This document shows, one piece after another, positions 23,504 through 34,113 of a DNA stretch of 64,000 bases (positions are counted from its first letter, which is position 1; the number at the start of each line of letters is the position of its first letter). A program made the translations under genes and the position numbers. The notes beneath the pieces were generated by a model. The model made no database searches. It saw nothing but the letters and a program-made list of their open reading frames with translations, and had not been told where the DNA came from. Source of the stretch: Posidonia oceanica (taxonomy: Eukaryota; Streptophyta; Magnoliopsida; Alismatales; Posidoniaceae); contig JAZBRS010000049.1 of assembly GCA_037176725.1 (NCBI GenBank), positions 17,936,001 to 18,000,000 of the forward strand. Reading direction: 5' to 3'.

Positions 23504-24985
23504 GTGCTCCCAGCCGATCGAGCCCATCCTCTTGCTTCCCTTGGCATCCTCGAGGGATCCTAAGCATCCACCTGAGCTCCTAGAGCTTCCAGACCCCCGA
23601 GCATTCTCAATTCCAGTGCCCATGGACTGAGAACCCATCTCCGGCGAGCCACATCCCTGTCGAGCATCCACCTAAGTTCCATCACCTCCAGAGCCTTCCC
23701 TAGAGCCCGAGAGAGAGTGTGTGAGACTTCCCTTGCATCCTAGACTGCCGCAGCCCTCGCCTGCAACCGTGAGCTTCGTTCACCGGAGTAGTCGCTGTCG
23801 CCAGAGAAGACAAGCCCGCGGTGCCATTTCAGGCAATCCCCCTCCACACAGTAGAGTAGAACCCCTCCTTGGTTGTGTGTGCTTGCTTCCCCTCCTTTTA
23901 TTCTACCTTTTCTTAGCCATTGTGCACTGCATTAGCCCTTTTACTTTCCTCCGGCGATGGGTCGACGGCCTACGCATGGCATTCCGCTGTCGCGCACATG
24001 GCCACCTCGTCCCATTGCCCTGAGCATTCAGGAAGCCTCCGCCGACCTTCCTTGCTCCTCCTCAATGTGCCTCAGCCCTCCTCATGCACCCCATGCCGCC
24101 TCTATGGCCAGCGGAGCTGCGAGTTCGCCAGCATAATACTGTCAAGGTGGGTGGGAGAATCGACGGACTGCATTGCTTACTTTTCTCTTCGCCTCGCTTC
24201 CTGGAACACACCCAAAGCCCCACGAGAGCCGACGACGCCCCAGATGCTGCCAGCCCCTCAAACGATCGATGGATACTCTATTTTCCAGTGATGAAATCCA
24301 CGTAGGTGGGGGTGGCGATCCAGCCAGCCTTTTTGCATTCCGTTTGTTGCATTTTGTAGTTTGTTATGCACTCAAGCTTTACCAGTTGTTTATTTCTTAT
24401 TTCGTCTACGTTTGAGCATTTAATTTGGCGATGACAGTTGGCTGTCTGAATTAACCAGTCTCGCGTCGGGGTCCTGTGTGGACCTCTCACGTTTTGACAG
24501 TGATTTCAGGCAGAGAACTTAGCCCACTTCCTGCCTTCTCTTTAATCCCATTTACGTATTTTAATGCATGTTTAGGTTCCTGGATGTCCCCTCTTCATCA
24601 TTCAATCGATCCCATACCGAATTGAATCGAGGAAGACATCCAATTTGGCCATGACTTTCCACTGTAAAAATGAACTGTTCTCGCGTCGAGGTCTCGCATG
24701 GACCTCTCGTGTTTTTAATAGTAACTTTACTTAAGTGGACAAAGCCTCCCTCCTTTTACCACTTGTATTCCTGTAAGCTTGCTTGCATTCTAGACTTGCT
24801 TTACTGTCTATTTGAGTTCATTTAGCATTTAACATGTTTATTTGAGCCTTTCTTTTCGCTTTATCTCCCTTTGCATGGCATGAACCTTATTGCTAGATAG
24901 CATACATTAATTGGCATTCTTATGCCTATACAAGCCACACACTTGAGCAGAATGACGTAAGAAAGATCGACTCTGTTGGGCGTAT

Positions 24986-25008
24986 CGGGGGTGCCTAACA
25001 CCTTCCCC
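24986..25008 (+). promoter_or_regulatory. Conserved LTR GC box (LTR C)
   Basis: Identical in its core to the boxes in LTRs A, B and E, and followed by the same GTAACAGGAGTCCTTGCCC. Confidence 0.6.
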
Positions 25009-25330
25009 GTGCGTAACAGGAGTCCTTGCCCTTTTCTCTGGACCGCAGTGACCTTGTGTCGCATTCACTTGTACGGATTTGCATCTTTGCTTTCCTTTAT
25101 TTGTTTTGCATTCGGTTTTCCTCATCTTCCGGTTTTCTTCTAAATAGGCTAAGTGGCGACTCCCTTTTTATGTTTTCTGTTCCTTTTTCCCTTTGATTTC
25201 ACCGCTTTTATCAGTGTTTCCTCGAGTCGAATTCTCCTCGGATCCACCATTAGCTGTGGCCTTCCCCTTCCCGACCGGGCATGCGCGAGCTTTGGCAGCG
25301 TACGTCCGTGTCGCTCGAGAGACGGTCACA

Positions 25331-25879
25331 CTCTATCAGACACAATGGATACAGGAACACCATGCAATTGAACGATCTCCGATACGTACAGATCTGCCAA
25401 CCGCTACATAGGGAGATTCACCCGGATTGCAAGAAATGAGCAGACTTGGTTAGCCGATCCACGACCACCCACACGGTGTCGTTCTTCCTCACTGTGCGCG
25501 GCAACCCAGTCATGAAGTCCATAGAGATGTGTTCCCATTTCCATTCAGGAATGTCCAATGGCTGCAAGGTCGCTCTAGGCCTCTAATGCTCTACCTTGAC
25601 CAGGTGGCAAGTCACACATCTCGCCACATAGTTGGCGACATCTCTCTTCATGCCAGGCCACCAAAAGTTCCTCTTCAGATCCTGGTACATCTTCGTAATC
25701 CCCGGATGGATAGTGTACTTAGATCGATGAGCTTCGTCTAGTAGCCTCTGCTTGGCCTCCTCATACTGGGGCACATATAGGTGCAGATCAAATCTCAGTT
25801 CCCCATGTGTGTTGAGAGAGAAATCAGGCGCTTCCCTAGCCTCCATCTTCTCAACAGTCGCCTGAATAAAAGGGTCCAT
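25331..25879 (-). pseudogene. Integrase N-terminal part (chromovirus 1)
   Basis: Minus-strand sequence encodes the HHCC zinc-binding region (HRSKYTIHPG ... CVTCHLVKVEH) and the beginning of the catalytic core. The core is cut off by the insertion of element C at 25330. A TAG interrupts the frame just after the zinc-binding region. Integrase would join element DNA to the host chromosome; this copy cannot. Confidence 0.75.
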
Positions 25880-26473
25880 CTGCTGACAGGCAAAGATGAA
25901 CTACACTAGCTTGGGGTGAACAGACAGGCTTGCCATGCAAGCACCACCCGCTCCCCGAGGTAGCCTCTTGAGTCCATAATCAACCAGATCCCCTAGCATG
26001 GTCCACTCGTTGACCATCTGGTATGCCATGACGTGAGTACGCCAACTCAGAGCATCGGTGACCACGTTGGCCTTCCAAGGGTGGTAGGACAAGCTGAAAT
26101 CATAGTCCTTAAGGTACTCCACCCACCTCTACTACCGCATGTTGAGGTCCTTCTGAGTAAATATGTACTTCAGACTCTTGTGGTTGGTGTAAACCTCAAA
26201 CTGCTCTCCATACAGATAGTGTCGCTAGAGCTTGAATGCAAACACCATGGCAGCCATCTCTAAATCATGGGTAGGGTAGTTCTTCTCGTGGTCCTTTAGT
26301 TGACGAGAGGCATACACCACAATATTACCATGCTGCATCTGAATACCACCCAACCCAACACCACTTGCGTCATTGTAAATAGTGAAGCCTCCACTCCCAG
26401 AAGGCAGGGTCAGAACAGGAGCTGAAGTCAGATGAGCCTTCAACTCATTGAAACTTGCCTCACAGTCGCGATC
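25880..26473 (-). pseudogene. RNase H region (chromovirus 1)
   Basis: Segments such as [40 protein letters not shown] and LSYHPWKANVVTDALS give the standard gypsy RNase H order. At least three TAG stops break the frame, two of them adjacent near 26135. RNase H removes the RNA template during reverse transcription. Confidence 0.75.
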
Positions 26474-27513
26474 CTAGATAAATGGAACCCCCTGCTTAGT
26501 CAGAGCTATCAGGGCTGAAGTAATAAAGGAGAAATCCCTGATAAACCTCCTGTAGTAACCCGCCAACCCTAGGAAACTTCTTATCTCAATCACAGTCCTG
26601 GGTCTTTTCCAGTTGCTAACTGCCTCAACCTTGGCAGGGTCCACTCTGATGCCTTCTCCAGAGATAAGATGGCCGAGGAACATAACCTCACTCAACTAGA
26701 ACTCGCACTTGGAGAATTTAGCGTATAACTAGTGCTGCCTCAGAATATCCAGCATCGCCCTCAGATGTAGAGCATGAGTTTCCACATCAGGAGAATAGAT
26801 CAAAATATCATCCACAAAGACCACCACAAACTGGTCCAAGAAAGGTTTGAAGATCCGGTTCATCAAATCCATGAATGTGGCAGGGGCATTGGTTATGTCG
26901 AAGGGCATTACCGTAAACTCATAATGGCTATACCGCATCCAGAAAGCAGTCTTCCGAATGTCTGAGCCATGGATCCTCAACTGGTGATATCCCGATCTCA
27001 GATCTATCTTCGAGAACACCGATGCAGACTACAACTGGTCGAATAGGTCCTCAATACGGGCAAGGGATACTTATTCTTCAAAGTGATCTGGTTCAACATC
27101 CGATAATCTATGCACAATTGGAGTGAACCATTCTTCTTGTGAACGAACAAGACAGGCGCTCCCCATGGAGATACACTCGACCTGATAAAATCCTTGTCCA
27201 GCAGCTCCAGCAACTGGGCCTTGAGTTCCCACAACTCTACTGGTGCCATATGGTAAGGATTCTTCACAATAGCACCGCACCCCAGAGCCAGCTCAATAGA
27301 GAACTCTACCTCCCTGTGAGGTGGCATACCAAGCAAATCATCAGGAAAAATGTCAGGATATTCACACACTACAGAGATGTTGTGAACGCCCAACCCCGGA
27401 GAAGTAGAGGTAACCACACTAGCAAGGTACCCCACACATCCCTTGGTCAAAGACTTGTAAGCCTTCATAGCTGAAATGACAAACTTAGGCTCACCCTGGC
27501 GCACACCTTGCAC
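26474..27513 (-). pseudogene. Reverse transcriptase (chromovirus 1)
   Basis: The frame begins after the protease and covers the PPHREVEF segment, [41 protein letters not shown], and the active-site box [14 protein letters not shown] (catalytic Asp pair), followed by [11 protein letters not shown] and [14 protein letters not shown]. The region between 27004 and 27060 has a frameshift, and TAG stops lie near 26697 and 26730. All core motifs are visible, so only recent damage is evident. Confidence 0.8.
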
Positions 27514-27591
27514 AAAGAAGGAATCAGCATCAGCAGCTCCAAAGAAAACTCTCCTCTGAGCACAGTCGATCAGAGCAGAATGTTGGCTCAG

Positions 27592-27837
27592 CTAGTCCAT
27601 GCCCAAAATCACATCATACTCATGCATGCCCATGAGAATGAGAGTGGCATCGAACTCCCGGTCGGTCAGCTCCAGGTTAACAAATGGCAGATACCTCCAC
27701 GCCAGACTGTGCTCCCCTAGTGGCGTTACCACATCCAGGTGCAAGGCCAACTTAGCTGGCACATCTTCTAGTTCCGTCGCAAATGACTCGAAGACAAAGG
27801 AGAAAGTACTCCCCGAATCAAAAAGAACTTTGGCCAT
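27592..27837 (-). pseudogene. Retroviral-type aspartic protease (chromovirus 1)
   Basis: The active-site motif DSGSTFSF occurs near the start of the segment, and ILGMD occurs near its end, where a TAG replaces the expected Trp. The protease would mature the Gag-Pol polyprotein. The DSGS motif differs slightly from the commoner DSGA/DTGA. Confidence 0.75.
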
Positions 27838-28049
27838 TCGGCCCGCCGCAAGAAAGGAACCTAATGGTTAAGCACAAACCAACAATATCCCCAATTAAGC
27901 AAAAGGTTCAGAATATAGGGGAAAACAACAATTACACAATGGATCACACCATCCAAGGATCTATTGGGACTTACCCTCTACAACATCACCAGAGGGCCCA
28001 GAGTTGGGAGTAGAGATAGTGAAAACACGCCCCCGGGTCAACTGCTGTG

Positions 28050-29090
28050 GCACCCTCCCTACTCTACTAGGAGGATCATGACAAAGCTTCTGCACATGCC
28101 CCGGTCTCCCGTAGTTGTAGCACACGGTCGCACTCTGACTCATCGCCTGCTGCGCTCGAGGGCAGTTCGCCGCAAAGTGACCCATCTAGCCACACTACAA
28201 ACACTGAGCGCTCTAGAGGCAACCTGACTAGGACTGGCGCTACTACCTCCTGCAAAGTTATGCTGGGTACCAGAGATACCATCAAGCCTGTCCTTCTTTC
28301 TCCTTCCCGTGCTACTCGGACCACCAGAACTCGGCAGACCAGAAAAAGAGAACCGGGAAGCAAAGGGCGCCTTGGTCATCCCCTTAGAACGACCTCCCAT
28401 GTCCTGCTTGTATTCGTCCTCAAAGCGGGAAGCCATCTCCACCATATCAGCTACTGTCTGGCACCGGCAAGCCATCAGCTTCAGCTTCAGACCAGGCCAA
28501 AGGCCCTCCAGAAATCTCTTTGCCAGCTGCTCCTCAGAATCGAAGACTTGGGCAAAATGCTCCAGCCGGGCAAATGTAGCTTCATACTCAGCCATAGTCA
28601 TATTACCCTGCTGCAGGCTCCGAAATTCTCGATCGAACCAATCTCGCATATGATCCGGAAAGTATTTCTCATGGAAAGCTGCCTCGAAATCCTTCCACTT
28701 GATTTCAACCGTCATAGATTTCAAGAACTTCAGCTGCCGCACAGACCTCCACCACTCATCCGCATCACCTTCCAACTGATACACAGCCAACCTCACCCAG
28801 TGCTCTGTCGGGCACGCCATGCTATCTAGAACCTTCTCGATCCGTTGCAACCATGCCTTGCTCTCCTCAGGGCTACCTTTGCCCTTGAACGTCGGCACAT
28901 GGAGCTTGCCCATCTGGCGTAACCACGTATCTCCTCTTGATGCTCCACTGGTGCCACCCTTGCCGAACGTGTGAGAGATCCCGTGCATCCAGCTCCGCAG
29001 CTCGGTCCTCATGCCCTGCCATCCGCTCTCCTCCCGAGAGCCGTGCTCCTCAGCAAGGGCCTTGCCCTTACTACAGCCACGACGAGGCAT
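28050..29090 (-). pseudogene. Gag with two damaged zinc knuckles (chromovirus 1)
   Basis: I chose the Met at 29090 (MPRRGCSKGK) over upstream Mets because it follows the primer site and leader and begins a basic N-terminus. The middle holds the plant retrotransposon gag domain: LEGDADEWWRS, FHEKYFPDHMRDWFDREF and FLEGLWPGL. The first CCHC knuckle (about 28150-28200) contains two TAG codons between its Cys and His residues. The second (about 28090-28130) reads CYNYGRPGH...C, with Tyr where the second Cys is expected. Gag packages element RNA; this copy would not. Confidence 0.8.
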
Positions 29091-29243
29091 TCTGCAGTAT
29101 AAGAGAAACAAACTACCTGCACCACAATTAGGGAGACAACAATAAATCATGGTAAAACTGACAGGTGCAGACACGACCATGACATGCATTCTTATGGAGT
29201 CACTAGACCGACCACCCCTAGGCTAGTGCAACCTAGTGAACCT

Positions 29244-29259
29244 AGGCTCTGATACTAAT
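29244..29259 (-). promoter_or_regulatory. Primer binding site (initiator-Met tRNA type)
   Basis: On the minus strand TTAGTATCAGAGCC follows the LTR end by two bases. It matches the plant initiator-Met tRNA primer site TGGTATCAGAGC except near its first bases. Confidence 0.8.
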
Positions 29260-29261
29260 TT

Positions 29262-31953
29262 TGTAACGACCCAAGTCGCCACCAACAAAATCCATTAGCC
29301 CAAATAAATTTGAACATAAACCAACTATTATATTTACAATTATTTACAGGCTAATACAACAATATCTGCCAAGAACCTACAGTGAACGGCTACATGACTC
29401 CGATTATGTGCACTATGAACCAAAAACAGCTAACCCTCTGCACCTGCAACTAAAACCACAAGGAGAACACGTAAGTGACCAGAAATTGTCACCCAGCACA
29501 CACCCCACGAAAAACTACGTCAAAATTGGAATAAAACCTCAATACGGAAATAAACCAGTCGAACCTGCAAGTCCAAAACAATATCCTCATTTCATTCTAT
29601 AAAAACATCTTTCCCAAAGCCCATAAGCCAAAACAGGGAAAACTCCACATATATCAAATCTCATCTATCAAAACTCGGGCCCATCGGCCAAAACTCAGCA
29701 AAAACCACTATACCGCAAAAGTGGGAAAAGCTCTAGGCCTAATATGGCTAGAAACCCCAACTGCAAGCCCCATAGGCAGAAGAACCACAATGAGTCGTGT
29801 TGCCTAGCGCTAAGCAATCAACTCTGGCCTCAAGCAGTAGCCAAAGACTCAACCCCGACCTCACTACACTGCCACAGACACCCGCCATGTGGAGGAGCGT
29901 GCCCGTCCCAACGTCCTCTCACTTGAAGGAGCCTCAAAAGCAATCCCCACCTGGGAAAGCTACTCACCCCACCTGGGCGAGCTGTCCTCACTCAGGACAG
30001 AACCACAGGGCACGCCACATAGATGCTCGCAAACATTGTGCTTGAACCACTCACAGGCTCCTCAGCACCTCAAGGCGAGTCTTGGTGCCCATAGCGACTA
30101 GGGTATCACGTCTAGCTACGCAGGAGTATCATACCTCCTGTGTCCACTGCCACGATACCTCTAGGTACAGACGGCACCCCGACCCCCTAGACCTCAGCCC
30201 ATGTGAAGTGTCCGATACACCAGGAACGCCGTTGCATTCCTAGGTCCAGGCCACACGACTCCCAGGTTTTGGCCCACAACAAAACCTCGGCAAAATCCTT
30301 TGAAAACATATCCATATTTTCTCAAAAACCCTTTTTGAAATCGTTTATCATGCTACAAAATAAACCATAGATTAAGGCATAAATAAACAATAATTAATAA
30401 TAATTAAAACCCAACCCAAAACAACCCTAGAACAGCCCCAGACATTGGTTCGCCAAACTGAAAATTTCTGGTCGACCGAACCAAGGGCCTGTGCCTAGCT
30501 CTAGGCCCAGGTTCGGCAGATCGAAAGTTTTCGGTCGGTCGAATTGCCCCCTGCCACGGCATGCCGAATCAGGGCACAGCCAAAAACCTGCATTTTTTCC
30601 CCAAGATCCAAATTTTTTATACATTCAACCAAAATCAGCATAGAATATACCAAAATGAACATATTGAAATAAGGAAACCATCCTTACCAAAATCCTGTCA
30701 TTCCATGGCATATAACTCACGAAATCATCAAAAAACCATATATCATGCTTTTATCAACCGAAACCAAATATCTTCGATTAAAAATCCTATATTCAACCAA
30801 AAATCACCAAACCACTTCTATCATGCTAGAATCATCACAAGGAACACAATTATATCATTTTCAAACTATTTGAGAAGAAAAGTGAGGCGTGCACCTTATG
30901 GCTAGGGCACACACACGGCTAACTTTGGCAACACCCACGATTGCCGGCGACCACGAAGCTTCCCCAGAGTCCATTCGACCACGGGAAGAAGACCGAAGAC
31001 CACACGACTCGCACTCGTTGCACCCCGCCTCATAGCCACACGTCGAGCCAAGTTAGGCCAAGTGGAGGAAGAACGAACCCAAAACTCAAATTGAAACTCG
31101 GCTCACCTTCACCGGCGCTTGAGTATAGAGGAGGAGCTCATCGACCACCACTTCGAACCAGCCACGCTCGCCGGACTGAGACGACCTCTAGTGCACCTCT
31201 AAGCTGTGCCACCACCGACAAGGAAGAAGGAGGAAGAGAAGGGGAAGAATGGGAGGTGAAGAAAGGAGGGAGGAGATGGAGTGAGGAGGAAGTAGGGGAA
31301 AGAGGAGTTGGGTGATATCGGGGGAGGAAAAGAGGAGCGTGTGCCACCGCCCACCCAAGGAAGATAGTGTACGGGGAAGAGGGGGAGAAACAAGGGAGAT
31401 GGGGAGAGGTGAGTGGGAGGGGAGGGGGAGGATGAGTGGGAGGGAGAGGTAAGTGGGAGAGAGTGAGAGACGAGAGAGATGTGTGGGAGGGAAGGATGAG
31501 TGAGAGAGAAATGAGTGGAAGGAGAGAGAGATGAAGGAGGAGGGATCTGCGGGAGAAAGAACACAGCAACCATGCAGATTTATAGCCTCAGCCATGGCAA
31601 CTGCAGAAGCACAGGTGCGAGCCTTTAGCAGGAAAAATAGATCTCGCGCCCTCACCAACCGGCACGGACACCACGAATTCCGCTGTAGCAAATGCACAAA
31701 ACCAATAGTGTCAGGCGGTCCCATGCATAGTGATATACTGGGTAAATTGCACAACACACCCCCAAGAATTAGGAAACAAGAGATGTAGAAGATAGGGACC
31801 AAAGAGCAATAAAGATAAAGTCAGGGACCAAACCACAACTGGTTTTGCCAACAAACCATAGAGAAAACCACGCAAGCCAATAACACCCTTCTATAGTTAA
31901 AGAATTCATTAAATATGTATAATTACAAGGGAAATGAATTCCCGGGTGTTACA
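29262..31953 (-). mobile_element. 5' LTR of chromovirus 1
   Basis: Minus strand: opens TGTAACACCCGGG at 31953 and closes GGGTCGTTACA at 29262, 2.69 kb with an inverted terminal repeat TGTAAC/GTTACA. It is bounded by the primer site on one side and AT-rich host-like DNA on the other. It contains the purine tract at 31199-31545. It is related to the 3' LTR of chromovirus 2 (51913-54073) by end structure. Confidence 0.8.
31199..31545 (+). repeat. Purine-rich GGGA/GAGA tract in LTR
   Basis: About 350 bp of almost pure purine on the + strand, with runs such as GTGGGAGGGGAGGGGGAGGA. The several adjacent G3+ runs could form a G-quadruplex or triplex. Reading frames on the complementary strand (Ser/Pro/Leu-rich) are composition artefacts. 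Confidence 0.8.
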
Positions 31954-34113
31954 TTAAATATTTATTTACTATTTATTGACCCATTTAACTCATTAACCCA
32001 TATGGTACTTGTTATCATAACTTTTTAGGGTGTAACAGGTGAAATGTTGGAAAAAAATAGATCATCACTTGTCACCTCATAAATATTATTATGGACCAAT
32101 GTACCTAATTTCAATGTATTTTTTTCTTTTAATCAAATTTACAACAAGTTTAAAATCAACTTTTATCCATAATTACCTATTTGCTAAGTTGTTGAGTGTT
32201 AGGCCAATGTATCATTTTCATGGTTGCAAAATTATTTGATTTGGTTCAACTTAGGGCAAAACCACAAGTTGAACATATTGATCGACTTGAAAAATTATCA
32301 CTTGTGTTGATTTAACATAGACATACAACTATATTTTCCCCAAAAACAAAATCTTTTATCTATCACATGTATTTATTCTCTCAAATATACTATCCTTTTA
32401 CTTTATCAATCATGTTATCTCAAACTAAATACTATATTCTAAAAACAACATGTTTGTACCAAAAATAAATGTATAAAAGTTGTCAATAACTATTGATTTT
32501 ATTCTAAAATATAATGGTTGTAGTTATAAAATATTTACAATAGAAATAAAATTAGGGTGGACTTCATATGCACTTTGAGTTCATTTGGGTCGAAATGATT
32601 AGCCTGTTTTTCTAGTATCCAACATTTGATTTAAAATTTAAACAATTAGATGTGATCTTTATTGTTTAAAGTACTAATGGATAAAAAAAGTCAAGTGATT
32701 TTGATACTTGTAACTTGAAAATTCTTAAACCTCTAACTCATGTTTCGTTTTGTAATACAAAGAAAACCATCAAATTTGTATACAAGCGGATCTATATGTT
32801 AGAAGCCTCACTTGAATTTGAATGTTCAACAAGATCCACAGATTGGAATTTAATTTCGGACATTGTACCTTAGGAATCCAATGTGTGGCTACTTGTAATT
32901 CATAGAATATCATTAAATATTTAAATCAACAAATGTTTCTATTAAAAGTTTCCGCATAACTTGAATTTTAGTAGCATAAATCTTAGAAGATAAGATCAAG
33001 ATCTATGGGTTGGATTGTTTTTAAAGCCTCAATAAAATTCAAACCAAGTCAAGCTCATACCACAAATGAAGTATAAGAAACATGTCACAAACTTATATAT
33101 GATAGATTTGTTTGATTTAGTTTAGTTTAAGCTTAACCACACTTTAAATCTCGAACTTCTTAATGATCCGAAAAAGTTAAATCGAACTGAATCAAACCAT
33201 TCTTCAAAAAAAAAGATCAATTACACTTTACCTCTTTCAATCATATGAGATTTTTTTCTTGCACTCCTTAAGTTTAAAATGTTACAATGTTTCCTTTTAA
33301 AGTTTGAATATCTAACCCTAATTTTGACTAAAGCTGTCAATATTATGGCTGATGTAGTGTTTTTTCATTTATTGTAGGAAATGAAGTTGAGAAGTAGATT
33401 AATGTAATTAGAGAGGGGTAAAAATTATTCAAGTAAAATTTTTATAAGATCATGTGACTATTAGAAATAGATGGAAGATTCCAACTGTTAAACAATTAAA
33501 CTTTAGAGAGGGATGTTGACATCAAGGGTGGGGTGGGGGTTGGGCATGGCAGCTGTCCGTTTTGTTTAAAAGAAATTCTATTATAATTATTTATTTACAA
33601 AGTAAAAAAGTTGAGGAAAATGTAAATTACCTATCTTATTTAAATTCAAATTTTATTACACTTTTAATATCATGTAAATTTTAGAAATATTTAAAACTCA
33701 ATGCAAAATTTATAAACAAATCTCATGTTTTGAGAACTTTACGAAGACAACAATTATCTTTTAGGAACTTCTTTTATAAATATCTATGTTTTAATTATTA
33801 TATTTTGGATACTTCATAGAAAGAGAGAAAAAAAACTATATGTTGTTTCTAAAAATTATTTTTATTTTTATTAATACTTTTTATTATATTTAATAATATA
33901 TATAATACAAAATATCACCACTATTTGATTTAATTTCTAGCTCTGCTAGATGTTGTAACGTTCTTGTGACTTACAAAAGGCCTTAGTCAGATGAAAAATG
34001 TGTTGTTTTGAAGTAAAGTGTAACTTACCGTTGCATTGGACGTCACCAGCTTCTCTTCCCGCATTCCCGCCGATTCCAATTGCCCCCATCCTCTCCCCTT
34101 CTCCCTCCATTAC
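31954..34113. other. AT-rich intergenic region upstream of the PPR gene
   Basis: No reading frame, RNA gene or recognisable mobile element. An LTR-end-like AGGGTGTAACA at 32027 suggests a small retroelement remnant next to the chromovirus. The last 200 bp before the PPR start switch from AT-rich to pyrimidine-rich, as in a 5' untranslated region. No convincing TATA box was seen. Confidence 0.5.

Larger units (their letters stand above)
23009..25330 (+). mobile_element. 3' LTR of Tat/Ogre-type element C
   Basis: It opens TGTAGACACCCC at 23009 and closes GACGGTCACA at 25330, about 2.3 kb. Immediately downstream, CTCTATCAGACACAATGG is integrase sequence of the flanking chromovirus, matching the homologous stretch near 54974, which fixes the right boundary. 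It has a TATA box (23495-23503), the conserved GC box (24986-25008) and AGTGGCGACTC (25152-25162). It is a different family from LTR A and from LTRs B/E/F but shares their architecture. The 5' LTR is not in the window. Confidence 0.8.
25331..31953 (-). mobile_element. Chromovirus (Tekay/Del-like Ty3/gypsy) element 1, 3' truncated by element C
   Basis: Reading on the minus strand from 31953: 5' LTR (31953-29262), primer site complementary to initiator-Met tRNA (about 29259-29244), gag, protease, reverse transcriptase, RNase H, and the start of integrase. It then stops at 25330/25331 where LTR C begins. The rest of integrase, the chromodomain and the 3' LTR would lie left of element C's 5' end, outside the window. 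Premature stops are almost all TAG. Its relative at 51913-57242 keeps the part missing here. Confidence 0.85.

Noticed and set aside
28260..28829. 189-codon + strand frame
   Set aside because: It is the antisense shadow of the gag coding region.
31138..31802. Ser/Pro/Leu-rich frames opposite the purine tract
   Set aside because: Low-complexity artefact of the purine tract in the chromovirus LTR.
34036..34113. Upstream Met for the PPR protein
   Set aside because: The extra 26 residues contain acidic and Cys residues and lack transit-peptide character. The Met at 34114 opens an Arg-rich start. The upstream start remains possible.
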